From Lachnospiraceae bacterium (lineage in GTDB: Bacteria > Bacillota > Clostridia > Lachnospirales > Lachnospiraceae): DNA of 5,892 bases. Shown here piece after piece: positions 5,746 to 5,892 of this stretch. Position numbers and translations under genes: made by a program. Positions within the stretch are counted from its first letter, which is position 1; each line of letters opens with the position of its first letter. The stretch spans positions 1 to 5,892 of the forward strand of contig JAFSYD010000176.1 in assembly GCA_017443685.1 (NCBI GenBank), written 5' to 3'. The notes under the pieces are model-generated. The model was not told the DNA's origin. It saw nothing but the letters and a program-made list of their open reading frames with translations, and did not search any database.

Positions 5746-5826
5746 AGTGCCGCGGCATAAGCATAGGTCATTAAGAAATTGAACATGCTCTAAACCGGCA
5801 CATGATGAAAGGAATATGGAAGATCC

Positions 5827-5892
5827 ATGAAAGTGTTGCACTTAACCGAGGATAATATCAGCGGGCTTTTATCCGAGCTTTTACAGCGCAGC
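5827..5892 (+). CDS. hisD: Histidinol dehydrogenase, N-terminal fragment (partial, runs off the window)
   Basis: ATG 5827 opens a frame to the window end. The 22 visible residues, MKVLHLTEDNISGLLSELLQ plus RS, resemble the start of HisD in Clostridia (MKVxxLT followed by a Leu-rich helix and an arginine). HisD is an NAD-dependent zinc enzyme that oxidises L-histidinol to L-histidine, the last two steps of the pathway, and it commonly follows hisG. No catalytic residue is visible, so the call leans on context. SD placement is imperfect: GGAAGA (5818-5823) is 3 nt away and AAAGGA (5808-5813) is 13 nt away. The 81-bp gap after hisG contains stops in all frames examined and no clear gene. Confidence 0.72.
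   Translation, partial: MKVLHLTEDNISGLLSELLQRS

Noticed and set aside
5747..5801. Palindrome TGCCGCGGCA (5748-5757) and the GTGCCG/CGGCAC inverted repeat after hisG
   Set aside because: The perfect palindrome leaves almost no loop, the 6-bp repeat spans 43 nt, and no U-run follows, so it is not a terminator and has no support as an operator.
5779..5806. Promoter-like TTGAAC (5779-5784) with CATGAT 16 bp downstream before hisD
   Set aside because: Each box matches only 4 of 6 consensus bases, and such pairs are frequent by chance in an AT-richer gap inside an operon.

Overview
This window looks like ordinary chromosome from a Firmicute, most likely a Clostridia/Lachnospiraceae-type organism. 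The supporting points are RecU (essentially a Firmicutes resolvase), the split ATP phosphoribosyltransferase (HisZ plus short-form HisG), a pseudouridine synthase with the N-R-L-D-R-N-T-S-G active-site variant, a coiled-coil protein directly after coaD, and strong AAGGAG-type ribosome binding sites. The family assignment rests on recalled family and gene-order patterns, not on a search.

Every recognisable gene lies on the + strand. In order they are: the last 40 codons of a CinA-type protein (1-123); rsmD, 16S rRNA m2G966 methyltransferase (120-731, ATGA overlap); a 160-bp spacer with a coding-looking but SD-less acidic ORF and GC-rich inverted repeats; coaD, phosphopantetheine adenylyltransferase (892-1380); an uncharacterised 263-aa hendecad coiled-coil protein with a disordered tail (1395-2186); a terminator-like hairpin (2195-2234); an RluC/RluD-family pseudouridine synthase (2241-3266); recU, Holliday-junction resolvase (3267-3797); hisZ (3810-4994); hisG (5095-5745); and the first 22 codons of hisD (from 5827).

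Functionally there are two blocks. The first is a housekeeping run: nucleotide salvage or repair (CinA), rRNA modification (RsmD, Rlu), CoA synthesis (CoaD) and recombination (RecU). The second is the start of a histidine operon: HisZ and HisG form the first, feedback-regulated enzyme, and HisD catalyses the last two steps. Gaps are short or absent (ATGA, TAGATG, 12-14 bp), so most genes are probably co-transcribed. The exceptions are the hairpin before the rlu gene, the 160-bp rsmD-coaD spacer, and the 100-bp and 81-bp gaps around hisG.

I see no mobile element, CRISPR array, tRNA or rRNA, and no defence or secondary-metabolite system. I do not think the window holds an undescribed multi-gene system. 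The best leads are the hendecad coiled-coil protein, the hairpin in front of an SD-less gene, the basic repeat-containing insertion in the pseudouridine synthase, and the coding-looking rsmD-coaD spacer next to an AT-richer coaD.
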